Source: Methylophilus sp. 42
GTDB lineage: Bacteria; Pseudomonadota; Gammaproteobacteria; Burkholderiales; Methylophilaceae
NCBI RefSeq assembly: GCF_000384155.1
Contig: NZ_KB913031.1
Coordinates: forward strand, 2,846,961-2,910,960
DNA length: 64,000 nt
Direction of reading: 5' to 3'
Shown: positions 45,046-54,281 of the stretch, piece after piece
How the letters are laid out: the number at the start of each line of letters is the position of its first letter
Numbering within the stretch: position 1 is the first letter of the stretch
Program-made: the position numbers and the translations under genes
Notes under the pieces: generated by a model
Seen by the model: the letters and a program-made list of their open reading frames with translations, nothing else
What the model was told of the DNA's origin: nothing
Databases searched by the model: none

Positions 45046-46698
45046 ATGCTTTCAGGCATATACCAGGTTAAATCACTCCGCTTTCGCGCTGCCACTGGCT
45101 GGCGAGGGCTTTGTGCTTCCGTGCTGTTTGCGTTTACATCGTTGCTGCAAGCAGCTGAATTTGGCGCACTCACGATTGAATCTGCGCCAGGCCAGCCATT
45201 ATTGGCCCAGTTGCCGCTGAGTCATGTTCAGGCAGACACAGATATCAGTTGCTTCAGCCTGAGCCAATCTTCCAAACAACCAGCGCCAGAGACCAGCCCT
45301 GTTCACCTCGAATACACGACCCTGGGTAGCCAGCAGGGCGTATTGATGCTGTGGTCTGACGCTGCCATTGCCAGCCCGCTGACACTGACCTTGACTGATC
45401 GCTGCCAGCACACGCGGCAGACTGTGACCATTCAGCCCGACAATACGGTTTCAATCGCTATTGCAGCTGCGCCACCCATCAGCAACACGACTCCTGAGCC
45501 CATTGCAGTGATTCAACCAGAAGCGGTTGAAACACTGCCCGCGCCGCCTGCCATCCCAGTAGAAGCTTATACTGCACTGCAAGCGCAAATTAACGATTTG
45601 CAGCAAAACTTCAAGCAATTACAGACAAAATCTGATGTCCTGTATGCCAGCAATCTGGCGCAGGCGGACATCCTGGCGACACTAAAAACCCAGCTTACTC
45701 ACCTGCAAAACGAAAATTATCTATTACGCACCCTGGTCATTGCCTTGGGGCTCGCGCTGATCGCCAGCGGTTTTTTCTTTGCTGACTGGCTACGCCGCCA
45801 CGCCGCCGTGCCAAAAGTGATTAAGTCACGCCGTACAGCTAAACAAAGTGACGCTGCATCTATACCTACCGATGGCACATCGGGCCCGGCGACGCGCCCA
45901 CTGAGTGGCAAACCTTTTTCAGCCACCGTCTTGCCGACTCAGCAGGCAAGCGACACACATGGCTTGAATACGCCAACACAGCCGCCTGCCACGACCAAAA
46001 CAAGCAGCCGCTTAAAATCAGTGCCCATGCATGCCAACGATGATACGGTGATGCCACACGGCGTGCCTCTGAAGGTGAGCTCGCAGCAAAGCACACAGGC
46101 GGTGATGCAAGATGCCTCGCGATTATTCACACATGGCCGGGTCAATCAGGCGATTGATCATTTGCAGCAGCATTTGGCCAAGCATCCGAAATCATCTCCC
46201 TGGATGTGGCTGTATTTGCTGGACCTGCTGTCAAAAGAAGGCAAACAGCAAGAATTTGATATTGTTGCCGGCGAATGCCGCAAACATTTCAACCTCAACG
46301 TGGAGCACGCGCCGGACTTGAAGCAACAAGGTATTGAATCCTTCCCGCGCGTCATGAAAGCCTTGCAACAAGCCTGGGGCACACCGCAGGTGATTGCCTT
46401 GATTGACGACTTGGTTTACAACACGCGTCTGGTCCCACGCATGGGTTTTGAGCGCAGCGTCTTTGAAGACCTGATGTTGTTGAAAGAAATTGCCTGCCAG
46501 ACACAAAACCTGCCAGCGGTGCCGCCTGCGCCAAAAGCGGCTGACCATGAAGAACCGATCAATGGCAACTTGCGTGAGTTGCAGCAGCTGTCAGAAGATC
46601 TTTATATTCTGGCGCCGGTTGAACACACGCCCTTCCAATACTGGACAGACTTCACCTTTGAGTTGGACGAACCTTCAACATTACGCAAGTCCGCCTAA
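45046..46698 (+). CDS. FimV-like membrane protein without LysM domain
   Basis: This 550-residue protein has a signal peptide (to about LLQAAEF), a FimV-type N-terminal domain (EFGALTIESAPGQPLLAQLPL), a Pro-rich stretch, a periplasmic coiled coil (about 180-225), one membrane helix (LVIALGLALIASGFFFADWL) and a cytoplasmic part with TPR-like FimV helices (ASRLFTHGRVNQAIDHLQQH, WLYLLDLLSKEGKQQEFDIV). Classical FimV/HubP has a peptidoglycan-binding LysM after the N-terminal domain; I see none. It may take part in pilus or pole organisation, which fits pilSR. Its last 18 bases overlap the convergent ubiA. Confidence 0.75.
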   Translation: MLSGIYQVKSLRFRAATGWRGLCASVLFAFTSLLQAAEFGALTIESAPGQPLLAQLPLSHVQADTDISCFSLSQSSKQPAPETSPVHLEYTTLGSQQGVLMLWSDAAIASPLTLTLTDRCQHTRQTVTIQPDNTVSIAIAAAPPISNTTPEPIAVIQPEAVETLPAPPAIPVEAYTALQAQINDLQQNFKQLQTKSDVLYASNLAQADILATLKTQLTHLQNENYLLRTLVIALGLALIASGFFFADWLRRHAAVPKVIKSRRTAKQSDAASIPTDGTSGPATRPLSGKPFSATVLPTQQASDTHGLNTPTQPPATTKTSSRLKSVPMHANDDTVMPHGVPLKVSSQQSTQAVMQDASRLFTHGRVNQAIDHLQQHLAKHPKSSPWMWLYLLDLLSKEGKQQEFDIVAGECRKHFNLNVEHAPDLKQQGIESFPRVMKALQQAWGTPQVIALIDDLVYNTRLVPRMGFERSVFEDLMLLKEIACQTQNLPAVPPAPKAADHEEPINGNLRELQQLSEDLYILAPVEHTPFQYWTDFTFELDEPSTLRKSA

Positions 46699-47553
46699 AC
46701 CGTAACTGACTGCCAGCCCGGCGGTCAATGCCGCACCAATCCAGACATTCTTCAGAAACGCCTTAAAGCAATCGCTAGGCTGCCGGTGACGAATCAACCT
46801 GTATTGCCGCCACAGCTGCGCAGCCGCCACTCCCCAGCCAAGCCAGAATGGCCAGCCTAGCGCCAGCACTTGCGCCACATAGCCCACAATCAGCAGCATG
46901 GCAACAAAGCAGCCCATAATCGCCAGCACATCAAAACGCCCGAAAGTGATGGCGGAAGAGCGGATGCCGATTTTGAGGTCATCTTCGCGGTCAACCATGG
47001 CATAGGCCGTGTCATAAGCCACCGACCAGCAGACATTGGCCAACAATAGCCACCAGGCGACTGCAGGCACCTGACCCTGCAAGGCAACAAAAGTCATCGG
47101 GATGCCAAAACCGAAGGCAATGCCCAGATAGGCTTGCGGAATGGCGAAAAAACGCTTGGTGTAAGGATAGCTGACGGCGAGAAACAGCGCCGGCACAGAC
47201 CATAGCACGACTTGCCAGCCCAGTGTACAAACCAGCGCAAACGCCAGTAACGACAATCCGATGGCGACCAGGTAAGCCTCTTTGACGGAGATTTCACCGG
47301 TCGCCAGCGGCCGCTTGTTTGTGCGTGCGACCGCGCCATCCCAATGCCGGTCGGCAATATCATTTAATGCACAGCCTGCCGACCGCATCAACACTGTCCC
47401 CAGCACAAATACACAGGCAACCCACCACTGTGGCTGCCCTTGCCCCGCAATCAGTAGCCCCCACAGCGTAGGCCACAATAACAGCCAGATACCGATAGGC
47501 TTATCCAGCCGCGTCAGCCGGTAATAAGCATGCCATTTGGCGAGAAATTGCAT
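46681..47553 (-). CDS. ubiA: 4-hydroxybenzoate polyprenyltransferase
   Basis: This 290-residue membrane enzyme attaches the polyprenyl tail to 4-hydroxybenzoate in ubiquinone synthesis. The first Asp-rich motif is NDIADRHWDGAVARTNKRPL and the second is DREDDLKIGIRSSA; about eight to nine helices are visible. It is preceded on the same strand by ubiC (21 bases), giving the first two committed steps. Its 3' end overlaps the FimV-like gene on the other strand by 18 bases. Confidence 0.95.
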   Translation of the reverse strand: MQFLAKWHAYYRLTRLDKPIGIWLLLWPTLWGLLIAGQGQPQWWVACVFVLGTVLMRSAGCALNDIADRHWDGAVARTNKRPLATGEISVKEAYLVAIGLSLLAFALVCTLGWQVVLWSVPALFLAVSYPYTKRFFAIPQAYLGIAFGFGIPMTFVALQGQVPAVAWWLLLANVCWSVAYDTAYAMVDREDDLKIGIRSSAITFGRFDVLAIMGCFVAMLLIVGYVAQVLALGWPFWLGWGVAAAQLWRQYRLIRHRQPSDCFKAFLKNVWIGAALTAGLAVSYGLGGLA

Positions 47554-47574
47554 AAAAAGGATTCCTGATAAGGA

Positions 47575-48129
47575 TTAACGACCAGGCGGCTGGGCGCAGG
47601 ACGGTAAAAACACTTCAGTCACCAGCAAACGATAATGCCGCAGGCAAAACAACGAGCGCCTGGCCCATAGCACCTGCCGCGTTTGCTCAGGAAAATGACG
47701 GTAAAAAGCTTTGTACAGCGGATGCGCAGACGACAGTTTTCGGTAGTGTAAACGACCACGCTGCACACTGGCATTGGCAAACAGTGCCGCACCCAACGGC
47801 ACACGCCCAATATTGCGCAATTGGCACCATGCCCCTCGCAAGTCCTTGCGGGCAATGACACTGTGCGCAAACACCTGCGGCTGCCCCTGGCCCATCAGCA
47901 TGACTTCGCGCACCCAGGCATGGGTGGCGGCAGGCAATCGTAACACTGCCTGCTCATCGACATTGGGCTTGCGCCAGCCTTGAGACAACACCTTGACTGA
48001 GAAATCCGGATATTGGCGCTTTAAGCGCGCCGTTAACGAGCCACGTTCCTGCAACCAGGGCCGCAACGGTAGCCGACCAACCACATGTGCTTGCCAGCCG
48101 TAATCTTGCCTGTCATGCATGCGGTGCAT
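47575..48129 (-). CDS. ubiC: Chorismate pyruvate-lyase
   Basis: This 184-residue enzyme converts chorismate to 4-hydroxybenzoate and pyruvate. Matches to the family include WVREVMLMGQGQPQVFAHSV, LGAALF and the final basic segment WARRSLFCLRHYRLLVTEVFL, with the active-site Glu in the last motif. It begins 5 bases after the mltA stop and ends 21 bases before ubiA. The first ATG (48129) and another three codons later (48120) are both possible starts. Confidence 0.9.
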   Translation of the reverse strand: MHRMHDRQDYGWQAHVVGRLPLRPWLQERGSLTARLKRQYPDFSVKVLSQGWRKPNVDEQAVLRLPAATHAWVREVMLMGQGQPQVFAHSVIARKDLRGAWCQLRNIGRVPLGAALFANASVQRGRLHYRKLSSAHPLYKAFYRHFPEQTRQVLWARRSLFCLRHYRLLVTEVFLPSCAQPPGR

Positions 48130-48134
48130 AGCAG

Positions 48135-49373
48135 CTAGTGTGGTAGCCGGAACGTTTTAGGCAACCACACCCACAACTGCCCTTGCTGGCGCATCGCGCC
48201 TGCCAGCTTGCCCGCAGACTCGCCCTCACCCCAATAGACATCGGCACGTACGCCACCTTTGATAGCGCCACCGGTATCTTGCGCCTGCATCAGCTGCTGC
48301 AAAGGCGCCTCCGAGTTTGGATAAGTTGTGGCCAGATAGACTGGCGCCCCCAGTGGAATATAAAACGGGTCAACCGCTATACTACGGGCGGCACTTAACG
48401 GCACGCCCAGCGCACCGAGCGGACCGGACAAACCTGCAGGCAATAATTTAAAAAACACATAGCTAGGATTCGCATCCAGCAACGCGCGTAATTGGTCAGG
48501 ATGTTGTTGCCCCCAGGTTTTAATTCCCTGCATGGAGGCTTCACTTGCCACCATCTCGCCACGCTCGACTAACAGCTTGCCGATGGATTGATATGGATGC
48601 CCGTTTTGATCCGCGTAGCCCACCGGCAATCGCTCGCCGTTTTCAAGCTCGACAATCCCCGATCCTTGCACCTGCAAGAAAAACGCTTCGACTGCATCAT
48701 TCACCCATAACAACTCGCTGCCAGCCAACGGCGATTGCGCTTGTTCGATGTCTGCGCGCGTGTAATAAGGGATGAGTGACTGTCCTTGCAGGCGGCCACG
48801 CACACGCTTGTATTTGAGCTCAGGAAACAAGCCGGACAAGTTCACCGTCACCAGGTCGGCAGGTGTTTTATACAGCGGCACCGGATAGCGTGCGCTGGCC
48901 GTGCGGGCCCCTTTTAATACCGGCTGGTAATACCCTGTCATCAAGCCTTGCGGTGCACCTTCAGGTTGCTGTGTCTGATAGACATTGAAATACTGTTGCC
49001 AGTAGGCCTGTATGGCCGCAGTGTCGTCGGCCTTGACCAGCAAAGCCACGGCACAGACGGCTTGCCAGTCAGCTTTGTTTCTGAGCCCCTGGCAGCCTTG
49101 CAGCCAGGCACGCCAGCTGGTGACCCAGTCCTCTTTGGCCAGCCCGGGCAAATCCGTCCAACTGGCGGCCTTTAACAAAGCATAAGGCTGCGTCGGCACA
49201 TTGGTCGCCGCCGGCTTTTCAGGCGCAGGTGCCACAGCGGGTTTGCCTGGCGTGGTTGGCTTAATGACTGGCGGCTTGGTCGCGGGCGGCACGCTTTGAC
49301 AACCCGCCAGAAAAAACAGGGAGGCCAGCAACATGGCCTGGCATAATTTAAAAGTATGGTTGGTGGCTATCAC
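48135..49373 (-). CDS. mltA: Membrane-bound lytic murein transglycosylase A
   Basis: This 412-residue lipoprotein cleaves glycan strands with formation of anhydro-muramic ends, the substrate stream for ampD and anmK. A lipobox (FFLAGC) near the N-terminus is followed by a Pro/Lys/Ala linker, the MltA domain (GLMTGYYQPVLKG, YADQNGHPYQSIGKLLVERG) and the 3D domain with DTGGAIKGGVRADVYWGEGE, which carries the family's catalytic Asp. The start is uncertain: a GTG at 49373 gives a plausible lipoprotein signal; the frame is open further, into apaG. apaG is upstream and ubiC downstream. Confidence 0.9.
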   Translation of the reverse strand: MIATNHTFKLCQAMLLASLFFLAGCQSVPPATKPPVIKPTTPGKPAVAPAPEKPAATNVPTQPYALLKAASWTDLPGLAKEDWVTSWRAWLQGCQGLRNKADWQAVCAVALLVKADDTAAIQAYWQQYFNVYQTQQPEGAPQGLMTGYYQPVLKGARTASARYPVPLYKTPADLVTVNLSGLFPELKYKRVRGRLQGQSLIPYYTRADIEQAQSPLAGSELLWVNDAVEAFFLQVQGSGIVELENGERLPVGYADQNGHPYQSIGKLLVERGEMVASEASMQGIKTWGQQHPDQLRALLDANPSYVFFKLLPAGLSGPLGALGVPLSAARSIAVDPFYIPLGAPVYLATTYPNSEAPLQQLMQAQDTGGAIKGGVRADVYWGEGESAGKLAGAMRQQGQLWVWLPKTFRLPH

Positions 49374-49459
49374 TGTTTTGCTTTTTGCAATGTTTATCTT
49401 TGGCAGTTTCGATATGTGACGCAGGAATGCGCCGGACTCAGCAAGCGGTATCAATACAC

Positions 49460-49843
49460 TTAGTGCAAACCGGCCGCCTGATGTAGCCAAAAGGTTGGGA
49501 TATCCACTTCAAACCAGTGACCATCTACCGCGACCATTTGATACGTGCCAAACATTTCACCGCTAGGCGTGCTGAACATGACACTACTGGTATAGCTGTA
49601 CTCAGCCTCAGGCGCCAGCAGCGGCTGGTCGCCCACCACACCCAGGCCTTTCACTTCGCGCACTTGCTGCATGGCATCAGTAATGACCCAATGGCGGCTA
49701 ATGAGTTGCACCGGCGTCTTGCCGGTATTGCGGATGGTAATGGTGTAGGCATACACATATTGCCCCGCCCCGGGCGACGATTGTGCAGTCAAATACTCGG
49801 TCACCACCGAGACTTCGCATGCATATAAGCCAGTATCCGTCAT
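49460..49843 (-). CDS. apaG: ApaG domain protein
   Basis: This 127-residue immunoglobulin-like beta-sandwich protein has the family motifs YTITIRNTGKTPVQLISRHW, GVVGDQPLLAPEAEYSYTS and GTYQMVAVDGHWFEVDIPTFWL. ApaG is linked to Co2+/Mg2+ tolerance and Ap4A metabolism in enteric bacteria, but its biochemical activity is not settled. It starts 2 bases after the thiG stop and is followed by mltA after 86 bases. Confidence 0.95.
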   Translation of the reverse strand: MTDTGLYACEVSVVTEYLTAQSSPGAGQYVYAYTITIRNTGKTPVQLISRHWVITDAMQQVREVKGLGVVGDQPLLAPEAEYSYTSSVMFSTPSGEMFGTYQMVAVDGHWFEVDIPTFWLHQAAGLH

Positions 49844-49845
49844 GA

Positions 49846-50628
49846 TTAACCTATCATGCCCGTGGTTGGTGAGCTCGGGCTGGCAGAATACAGCTTTTTC
49901 GCCATACGGCCAGCCAGGAATGACTCGCGACCGGCTTCAACCGCTTTTTTCATGGCACTGGCCATCAGTACAGGGTCACGCGCCGCAGCAATCGCCGTAT
50001 TCATCAGCACCCCGGCACAGCCCAGCTCCATGGCAATCGCAGCATCAGAGGCACAACCGACACCGGCATCGACCAGCACCGGGATCTTGGCGCTCTCAAT
50101 AATAATCTGCAGGTTCCACGGGTTTAAAATCCCCATTCCGGAACCAATCAATGAAGCCAATGGCATCACCGCCACACAGCCGATGTCTTCCAGTTGCTTC
50201 GCAATAATCGGGTCATCCGAGGTATACACCATCACCTCAAAACCTTCTTTCACCAGGGTTTTGGCAGCGGCAATCGTTTCGGTCACATTGGGATACAAGG
50301 TATTCGGGTCACCCAGCACCTCCAGCTTGACCAGTCTATGGTCATCCAGCAACTCGCGCGCCAGGCGTAATGTACGTACGGCATCATCAGCGCTGTAGCA
50401 ACCGGCCGTATTAGGCAAATAGGTAAACTCACTGGGCGGCAAATAATCCAGCAAAGAGGGTTCGTTAGCATTTTGGCCAATATTGGTCCGGCGAATGGCC
50501 ACGGTGACAATTTCTGCACCACTGGCATCAATGGCTGCACGCGTCTGCGTGAAGTCCTTGTATTTTCCGGTGCCCACCAACAGGCGGGACTGATAAGACT
50601 TACCGGCGATTACCAAAGCGTCATTCAT
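49846..50628 (-). CDS. thiG: Thiazole synthase
   Basis: This 260-residue TIM barrel forms the thiazole phosphate of thiamine from deoxyxylulose 5-phosphate, iminoacetate and ThiS thiocarboxylate. The Schiff-base lysine lies in LVKLEVLGD; other motifs are [23 protein letters not shown] and [20 protein letters not shown] start at the ATG at 50628 (MNDALVIAG) with gagag upstream; the frame is open 13 codons further. It lies 58 bases after thiS. The iminoacetate source may be the ThiO-like oxidase at 28.8 kb. Confidence 0.96.
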   Translation of the reverse strand: MNDALVIAGKSYQSRLLVGTGKYKDFTQTRAAIDASGAEIVTVAIRRTNIGQNANEPSLLDYLPPSEFTYLPNTAGCYSADDAVRTLRLARELLDDHRLVKLEVLGDPNTLYPNVTETIAAAKTLVKEGFEVMVYTSDDPIIAKQLEDIGCVAVMPLASLIGSGMGILNPWNLQIIIESAKIPVLVDAGVGCASDAAIAMELGCAGVLMNTAIAAARDPVLMASAMKKAVEAGRESFLAGRMAKKLYSASPSSPTTGMIG

Positions 50629-50686
50629 ATTCAAAAACTCTCTATTCAATGCGTTTAACTCAATCATCTATATCAGCAGTCGGTGA

Positions 50687-50890
50687 CTAGCCACCGCCAA
50701 CGGCACCCACGATTTCCAGTTTATCGTCTGCCTGCAATTGCACCTCGGCAAATTGGCTACGCGGCACAATATCGCCATTACGCTCGATGGCAATGCGCTT
50801 GCCAGTGAGCTGCATATGCTCTACCAGCGCCAGCACACTCATGGCCTCTGCAGGCAGTGGCGTAGCCTTACCGTTGACAAAAATTTGCAT
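50687..50890 (-). CDS. thiS: Sulfur carrier protein ThiS
   Basis: This 67-residue ubiquitin-fold protein carries sulfur as a C-terminal thiocarboxylate. It begins MQIFVNGKATPLPAEAM and ends EIVGAVGGG; the diglycine tail is required for adenylation by ThiF and the third Gly is common in proteobacteria. The ATG at 50890 has gaagag upstream. It precedes thiG on the same strand. No TPP riboswitch signature is visible upstream. Confidence 0.92.
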   Translation of the reverse strand: MQIFVNGKATPLPAEAMSVLALVEHMQLTGKRIAIERNGDIVPRSQFAEVQLQADDKLEIVGAVGGG

Positions 50891-51032
50891 GCCGCTCTTC
50901 ATTTTTGATTGATCAAGCCGATATTTTACGAAAAATCAGCACATTTGGCTTTCAGTTTTTCATGTGCGGTCTTTTTTCAGGCGCAATTGAAGCCCTGTCA
51001 TCCTAACAGGATTGGTATGCGTTAAGGTCATT

Positions 51033-51050
51033 AAACATGGCACCATGTTT
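51033..51050. promoter_or_regulatory. 18-bp dyad between thiS and the small ORF
   Basis: aaacatgg (51033-51040) and ccatgttt (51043-51050) are perfect inverted repeats around ca. It lies 143 bases before thiS on one side and 39 bases before the TTGACA of the small ORF on the other, so it could be an operator for either. Confidence 0.4.
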
Positions 51051-51088
51051 GCTTGTATGTTGTAGCAATACAAATATGTCGTAAGAAA

Positions 51089-51117
51089 TTGACAAGTTTG
51101 GTCATCACGGCGGATAT
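51089..51117 (+). promoter_or_regulatory. Predicted promoter for the 62-codon ORF
   Basis: A perfect -35 (TTGACA, 51089-51094) is followed after 17-18 bases by a weak -10 (ggatat/gatatc). An 8-bp hairpin (acgacgaa 51164-51171 with ttcgtcgt 51177-51184) lies in the resulting leader. Confidence 0.4.
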
Positions 51118-51225
51118 CACATTGCTGTACAAGGAACTTTTTGTTAATTTTGGCGCCACATGCACGACGAACACAATTCGTCGTTTTGTGCCCCGAATAT
51201 TGGAAATCCCAAAAGGAATATTGAA

Positions 51226-51414
51226 ATGCAAATCGCACAGTCACACCAGGCAAGTCCGTCCAAAATTTTTTTAGTGGACGAAATTTATGCACCAAGCTTG
51301 AATACCTCCGCCGCCAATCTGGCAGATGCAAAAGCGGCTATTGAAGCACAGCAACACACGAAAGCAATTAACGAGTTACACCGCTTTCTGGAATCCAGCT
51401 GCGACTGCGTTTAA
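51226..51414 (+). CDS. Small hypothetical protein, 62 residues
   Basis: This frame begins with ATG at 51226, with agga 7 bases upstream, a promoter-like site at 51089 and a hairpin in the leader. The product (MQIAQSHQASPSKIFLVDE at the start) has no signal peptide and is probably helical in its second half (AAIEAQQHTKAINELHRFLE), ending SSCDCV with two cysteines spaced as Cys-x-Cys. I recognise no family. It lies between thiS and gnd and is followed by five stem-loops. Confidence 0.55.
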   Translation: MQIAQSHQASPSKIFLVDEIYAPSLNTSAANLADAKAAIEAQQHTKAINELHRFLESSCDCV

Positions 51415-51437
51415 CTACGCATCACTCGCTGGCGCAA

Positions 51438-51578
51438 GACCCGGTAGCGGGTCACGATTTCTGGCTCAATGCAGAAACATGCATTGAGTGCCATACACTG
51501 ATCTTAATTCAGCCTGTAGCGGCCCTTGCTCCCTCCAAATCAGGGCTTTAGGCAAGGGTGATTGGCAAACCGCCAATC
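51438..51578. repeat. Four successive stem-loops after the 62-codon ORF
   Basis: Four perfect stems follow one another: gacccg/cgggtc (51438-51453), ctcaatgca/tgcattgag (51465-51488), cccttgc/gcaaggg (51523-51558) and gattggc/gccaatc (51560-51578). They differ in sequence. With the long terminator at 51604 they make a chain of five hairpins in 211 bases. No ORF there is convincing; the stretch may be a structured 3' region or small RNA. Confidence 0.5.
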
Positions 51579-51603
51579 CTAACCCAGACAAATAGTAAAG
51601 ACA

Positions 51604-51648
51604 GCACAAACAAAAAGATGGCGACCAGCGCCATCTTTTTGTTTGTGC
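51604..51648. terminator. Very long bidirectional terminator between the small ORF and gnd
   Basis: A perfect 20-bp stem (51604-51623 with 51629-51648) has a 5-base loop, a GC-rich core at the loop and A/T runs inside the stem. It sits 54 bases beyond the gnd stop on the minus strand and can serve both sides. Confidence 0.88.
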
Positions 51649-51702
51649 ATCCGACTTATCTATGCATGCTACGGGCACCATGACTGGCGCCCGGCAAAGC
51701 AC

Positions 51703-53217
51703 CTACTCAATAGCCAGTTGCGGACGACCGGCCTCAGGCCAATCCAGATGGAAGAACTGACCACGCGGCTGGTCTTTACGCTCATAGGTATGCGCGCCAA
51801 AGTAGTCACGCTGACCTTGCAACAGGTTTGCCGGCAAATCTGCACTTCTGTAACCATCATAATAAGCCAACGCGGCCGCAAAGCCTTGCGCCGGGATACC
51901 ATTGGTCACTGCCAGCGCAATCACTTTACGCCAGCCAGCCTGGCCTTCATTCATCGCATTGGTGAAGTATGGATCCAGCATCAGGTTTTTCAAGCGTGAA
52001 TTCAATGCATAGGCATCAGTGATTTTTTGCAGGAAACGCGCGCGGATGATACAACCGCCACGCCAGATCTGGGCAATTTCACCGAAGTTGAGTTTCCAGT
52101 TGTAAGCCACCTGTGCCTTGTCGATGAGCTGGAAGCCTTGTGCATAGGCGCAAATTTTGGAGCAATACAAGGCATTCTTGATCGCCTCAATAATGGCTGC
52201 TTTGTCTTTCTCTTGCACAATCGCCGGGCCTTTGAGAATCTTGCTCGCTTCGACGCGCTCTTCTTTCAGGCTGGACAAGGCTCGCGCATATACCGCTGCG
52301 GCAATCGCATTCGCAGGTGCACCCAATTCCAGTGCGTTGGCGGCGGTCCATTGACCAGTGCCTTTCTGGCCTGCCGTATCCAGGATCTGGTCAACCAGGA
52401 AGCCTTTACCGGCAGGATCTTTTTGTTGCAGGATATCAGCAGTGATTTCAATCAGGAAGCTGGACAACTCCCCTTTGTTCCACTCGGCAAACACTTTACC
52501 GATTTCGTCTGCTGGCATGCCCAGCAGGTTCTTCATCAGCCAGTAAGCTTCGCAAATCAACTGCATATCAATGTATTCAATGCCGTTGTGCACCATTTTC
52601 ACATAATGACCAGCGCCGTCCGGGCCGATATACTCGGCACAAGAGAAGCCACCCACCACCGGTTTGCCTGGTGCGCCACCTTCTAATGGAGCACCAGTCA
52701 CAGGGTCGACTTTAGCAGCGATATCACGCCAGATCGGCTCCAGGCTAGACCAGGCCTTGCGTGTGCCGGACGGCATCAGGGAAGGACCAAAACGGGCGCC
52801 GGTTTCGCCACCGGAAACACCAGAACCAATAAACTCGATGCCTTTGGCAGCCAGCTCTTTTTCGCGACGGATAGTGTCCGTCCACAAGGCATTGCCACCG
52901 TCAATAATAATGTCACCCTGCTCCAGGAAAGGCAGTAAGGCGTTAATCGTTACGTCCGTCGCACTACCGGCCTTCACCAGCAGCACAATTTTACGAGGAC
53001 GTTTGATGCTTAATACAAAAGAAGCCAGATCGGCATGACCCACCACGCGCTCGTGCGAAGGCTCATTCTTTTTGCATTCCTCGATGAAGTTCAGCATTTT
53101 CTTGGGGTCACGGTTATAGACCGCAATGGTATAGCCGTGATCCGCAATGTTAAGCGCCAGGTTTTGGCCCATCACTGCCAATCCCACCAATCCAATATCC
53201 GCATTTTTTATAGTCAT
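51703..53217 (-). CDS. gnd: 6-phosphogluconate dehydrogenase (decarboxylating)
   Basis: This 504-residue enzyme converts 6-phosphogluconate to ribulose 5-phosphate and CO2. The N-terminal Rossmann site is [20 protein letters not shown], with NRDP after the second strand suggesting NADP use. Substrate-binding motifs are [20 protein letters not shown] and the catalytic [19 protein letters not shown]. In RuMP-cycle methylotrophs this step oxidises formaldehyde-derived carbon. It is somewhat longer than the E. coli enzyme. It stands alone, with a terminator on each side. Confidence 0.96.
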   Translation of the reverse strand: MTIKNADIGLVGLAVMGQNLALNIADHGYTIAVYNRDPKKMLNFIEECKKNEPSHERVVGHADLASFVLSIKRPRKIVLLVKAGSATDVTINALLPFLEQGDIIIDGGNALWTDTIRREKELAAKGIEFIGSGVSGGETGARFGPSLMPSGTRKAWSSLEPIWRDIAAKVDPVTGAPLEGGAPGKPVVGGFSCAEYIGPDGAGHYVKMVHNGIEYIDMQLICEAYWLMKNLLGMPADEIGKVFAEWNKGELSSFLIEITADILQQKDPAGKGFLVDQILDTAGQKGTGQWTAANALELGAPANAIAAAVYARALSSLKEERVEASKILKGPAIVQEKDKAAIIEAIKNALYCSKICAYAQGFQLIDKAQVAYNWKLNFGEIAQIWRGGCIIRARFLQKITDAYALNSRLKNLMLDPYFTNAMNEGQAGWRKVIALAVTNGIPAQGFAAALAYYDGYRSADLPANLLQGQRDYFGAHTYERKDQPRGQFFHLDWPEAGRPQLAIE

Positions 53218-53248
53218 AGTTATCTCTAATAAATGGTTAATTTAGTTG

Positions 53249-53279
53249 AAAAAAAAGCACAGGCTTTTGACCTGTGCTT
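53249..53279 (-). terminator. Intrinsic terminator after the dienelactone hydrolase gene
   Basis: On the minus strand a 9-bp stem (53279-53271 with 53263-53255) is followed by a T-run, about 110 bases after the hydrolase stop and just before gnd. Confidence 0.8.
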
Positions 53280-53387
53280 GGACTAGGGTATGTATTGAAT
53301 ACCGCATGCTCGTTGTTTTGAAATTCGCAACTGGCATGACATATTCAGCACCATAGTTTTCTTTCACTCAAGTTTGCTAGCAATCAC

Positions 53388-54128
53388 TTACTTGAGTACG
53401 TTTCCGAACATTTGCAAGGTCAACTGATACCCGAGGTTGACCAACTGCGCATCATAACGTTCACCTTCATCGCGCATAAAGGCATGTTGGCCATTAAATT
53501 CATGCCAGGTGTAATGCAAACCTGGCAAAGCCGCAAAGCGGTTATACAGCTCGGCACGCTTGTCGCCTGGGATGTGCGGATCTTGCTTGCCCCAGATCAT
53601 GAGCAATTCGCCCTTGATCTCGTTGACGCGCTCCATGCTGTGCTGGCCTGGTTTGTTTGGAATAATATTGGTATGCAAGTCGGTGGCATAGAAGCAGGCG
53701 GTGGCTTTGACTTCTGGCTGCAACGCGGCACGGAAAGCCAGGTGGCCACCGATACAGAAACCAGCAGCACCCAAATTGCCGTCATACCAGGCTTGTGCGT
53801 TCAGGTAATCAATCATGGCACGGTTGTCAGTGTCATAGGCTTGTACGTCTTTAGCCATCTTGTCAGCATTGCCTTTATCGCGGCCAGCGTCGTCATAGCC
53901 CAGCACGGTACCAATCGGGTTTAATTCATGAAACACTTCTGGCACCAGCACGGCATAACCATGGCCAGCTAAAAAGCGTGCAGCACGTTCAATCGGGCCG
54001 GTTTGCTGAAAGATTTCAGAGTAAAACAAAACCGCAGGCACCTTGCCATCGTGTTTTGGACGATGCACATAAGTACGCATCACTCCGGTTGGAGTGTTCA
54101 AATCGACGATTTCGCTTGTAATCAGCAT
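53388..54128 (-). CDS. Dienelactone hydrolase family protein
   Basis: This 246-residue alpha/beta hydrolase has the nucleophile elbow GFCIGG, with Cys in place of Ser as in dienelactone hydrolase, and the late HAFMRDEGERYD carrying the catalytic His. The middle (LLMIWGKQDPHIPGDKR) holds the Asp. Substrates in this family range from dienelactone to other small esters and lactones; nothing nearby indicates aromatic breakdown, so the true substrate is unknown. Divergent from the protease gene. Confidence 0.88.
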   Translation of the reverse strand: MLITSEIVDLNTPTGVMRTYVHRPKHDGKVPAVLFYSEIFQQTGPIERAARFLAGHGYAVLVPEVFHELNPIGTVLGYDDAGRDKGNADKMAKDVQAYDTDNRAMIDYLNAQAWYDGNLGAAGFCIGGHLAFRAALQPEVKATACFYATDLHTNIIPNKPGQHSMERVNEIKGELLMIWGKQDPHIPGDKRAELYNRFAALPGLHYTWHEFNGQHAFMRDEGERYDAQLVNLGYQLTLQMFGNVLK

Positions 54129-54281
54129 GGTAAATCCTTAAGACAATCAAAAATATCGGCTATTCTAGCGCTGTTTGCACGGCTTTTCACTGGGTTTATG
54201 GGCCGGAATGAGAATTTTTTGCATTTTTGAATCAAAAACAGATTGTAATCACGACCCGTCATCCTAATACCGGGAGTTCAT

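Noticed and set aside
50891-51090. TPP riboswitch upstream of thiS
   Set aside because: I looked for the conserved CUGAGA and ACCUGAUCUGG-type elements on the minus strand and did not find them; only short hairpins and an 18-bp dyad are present.
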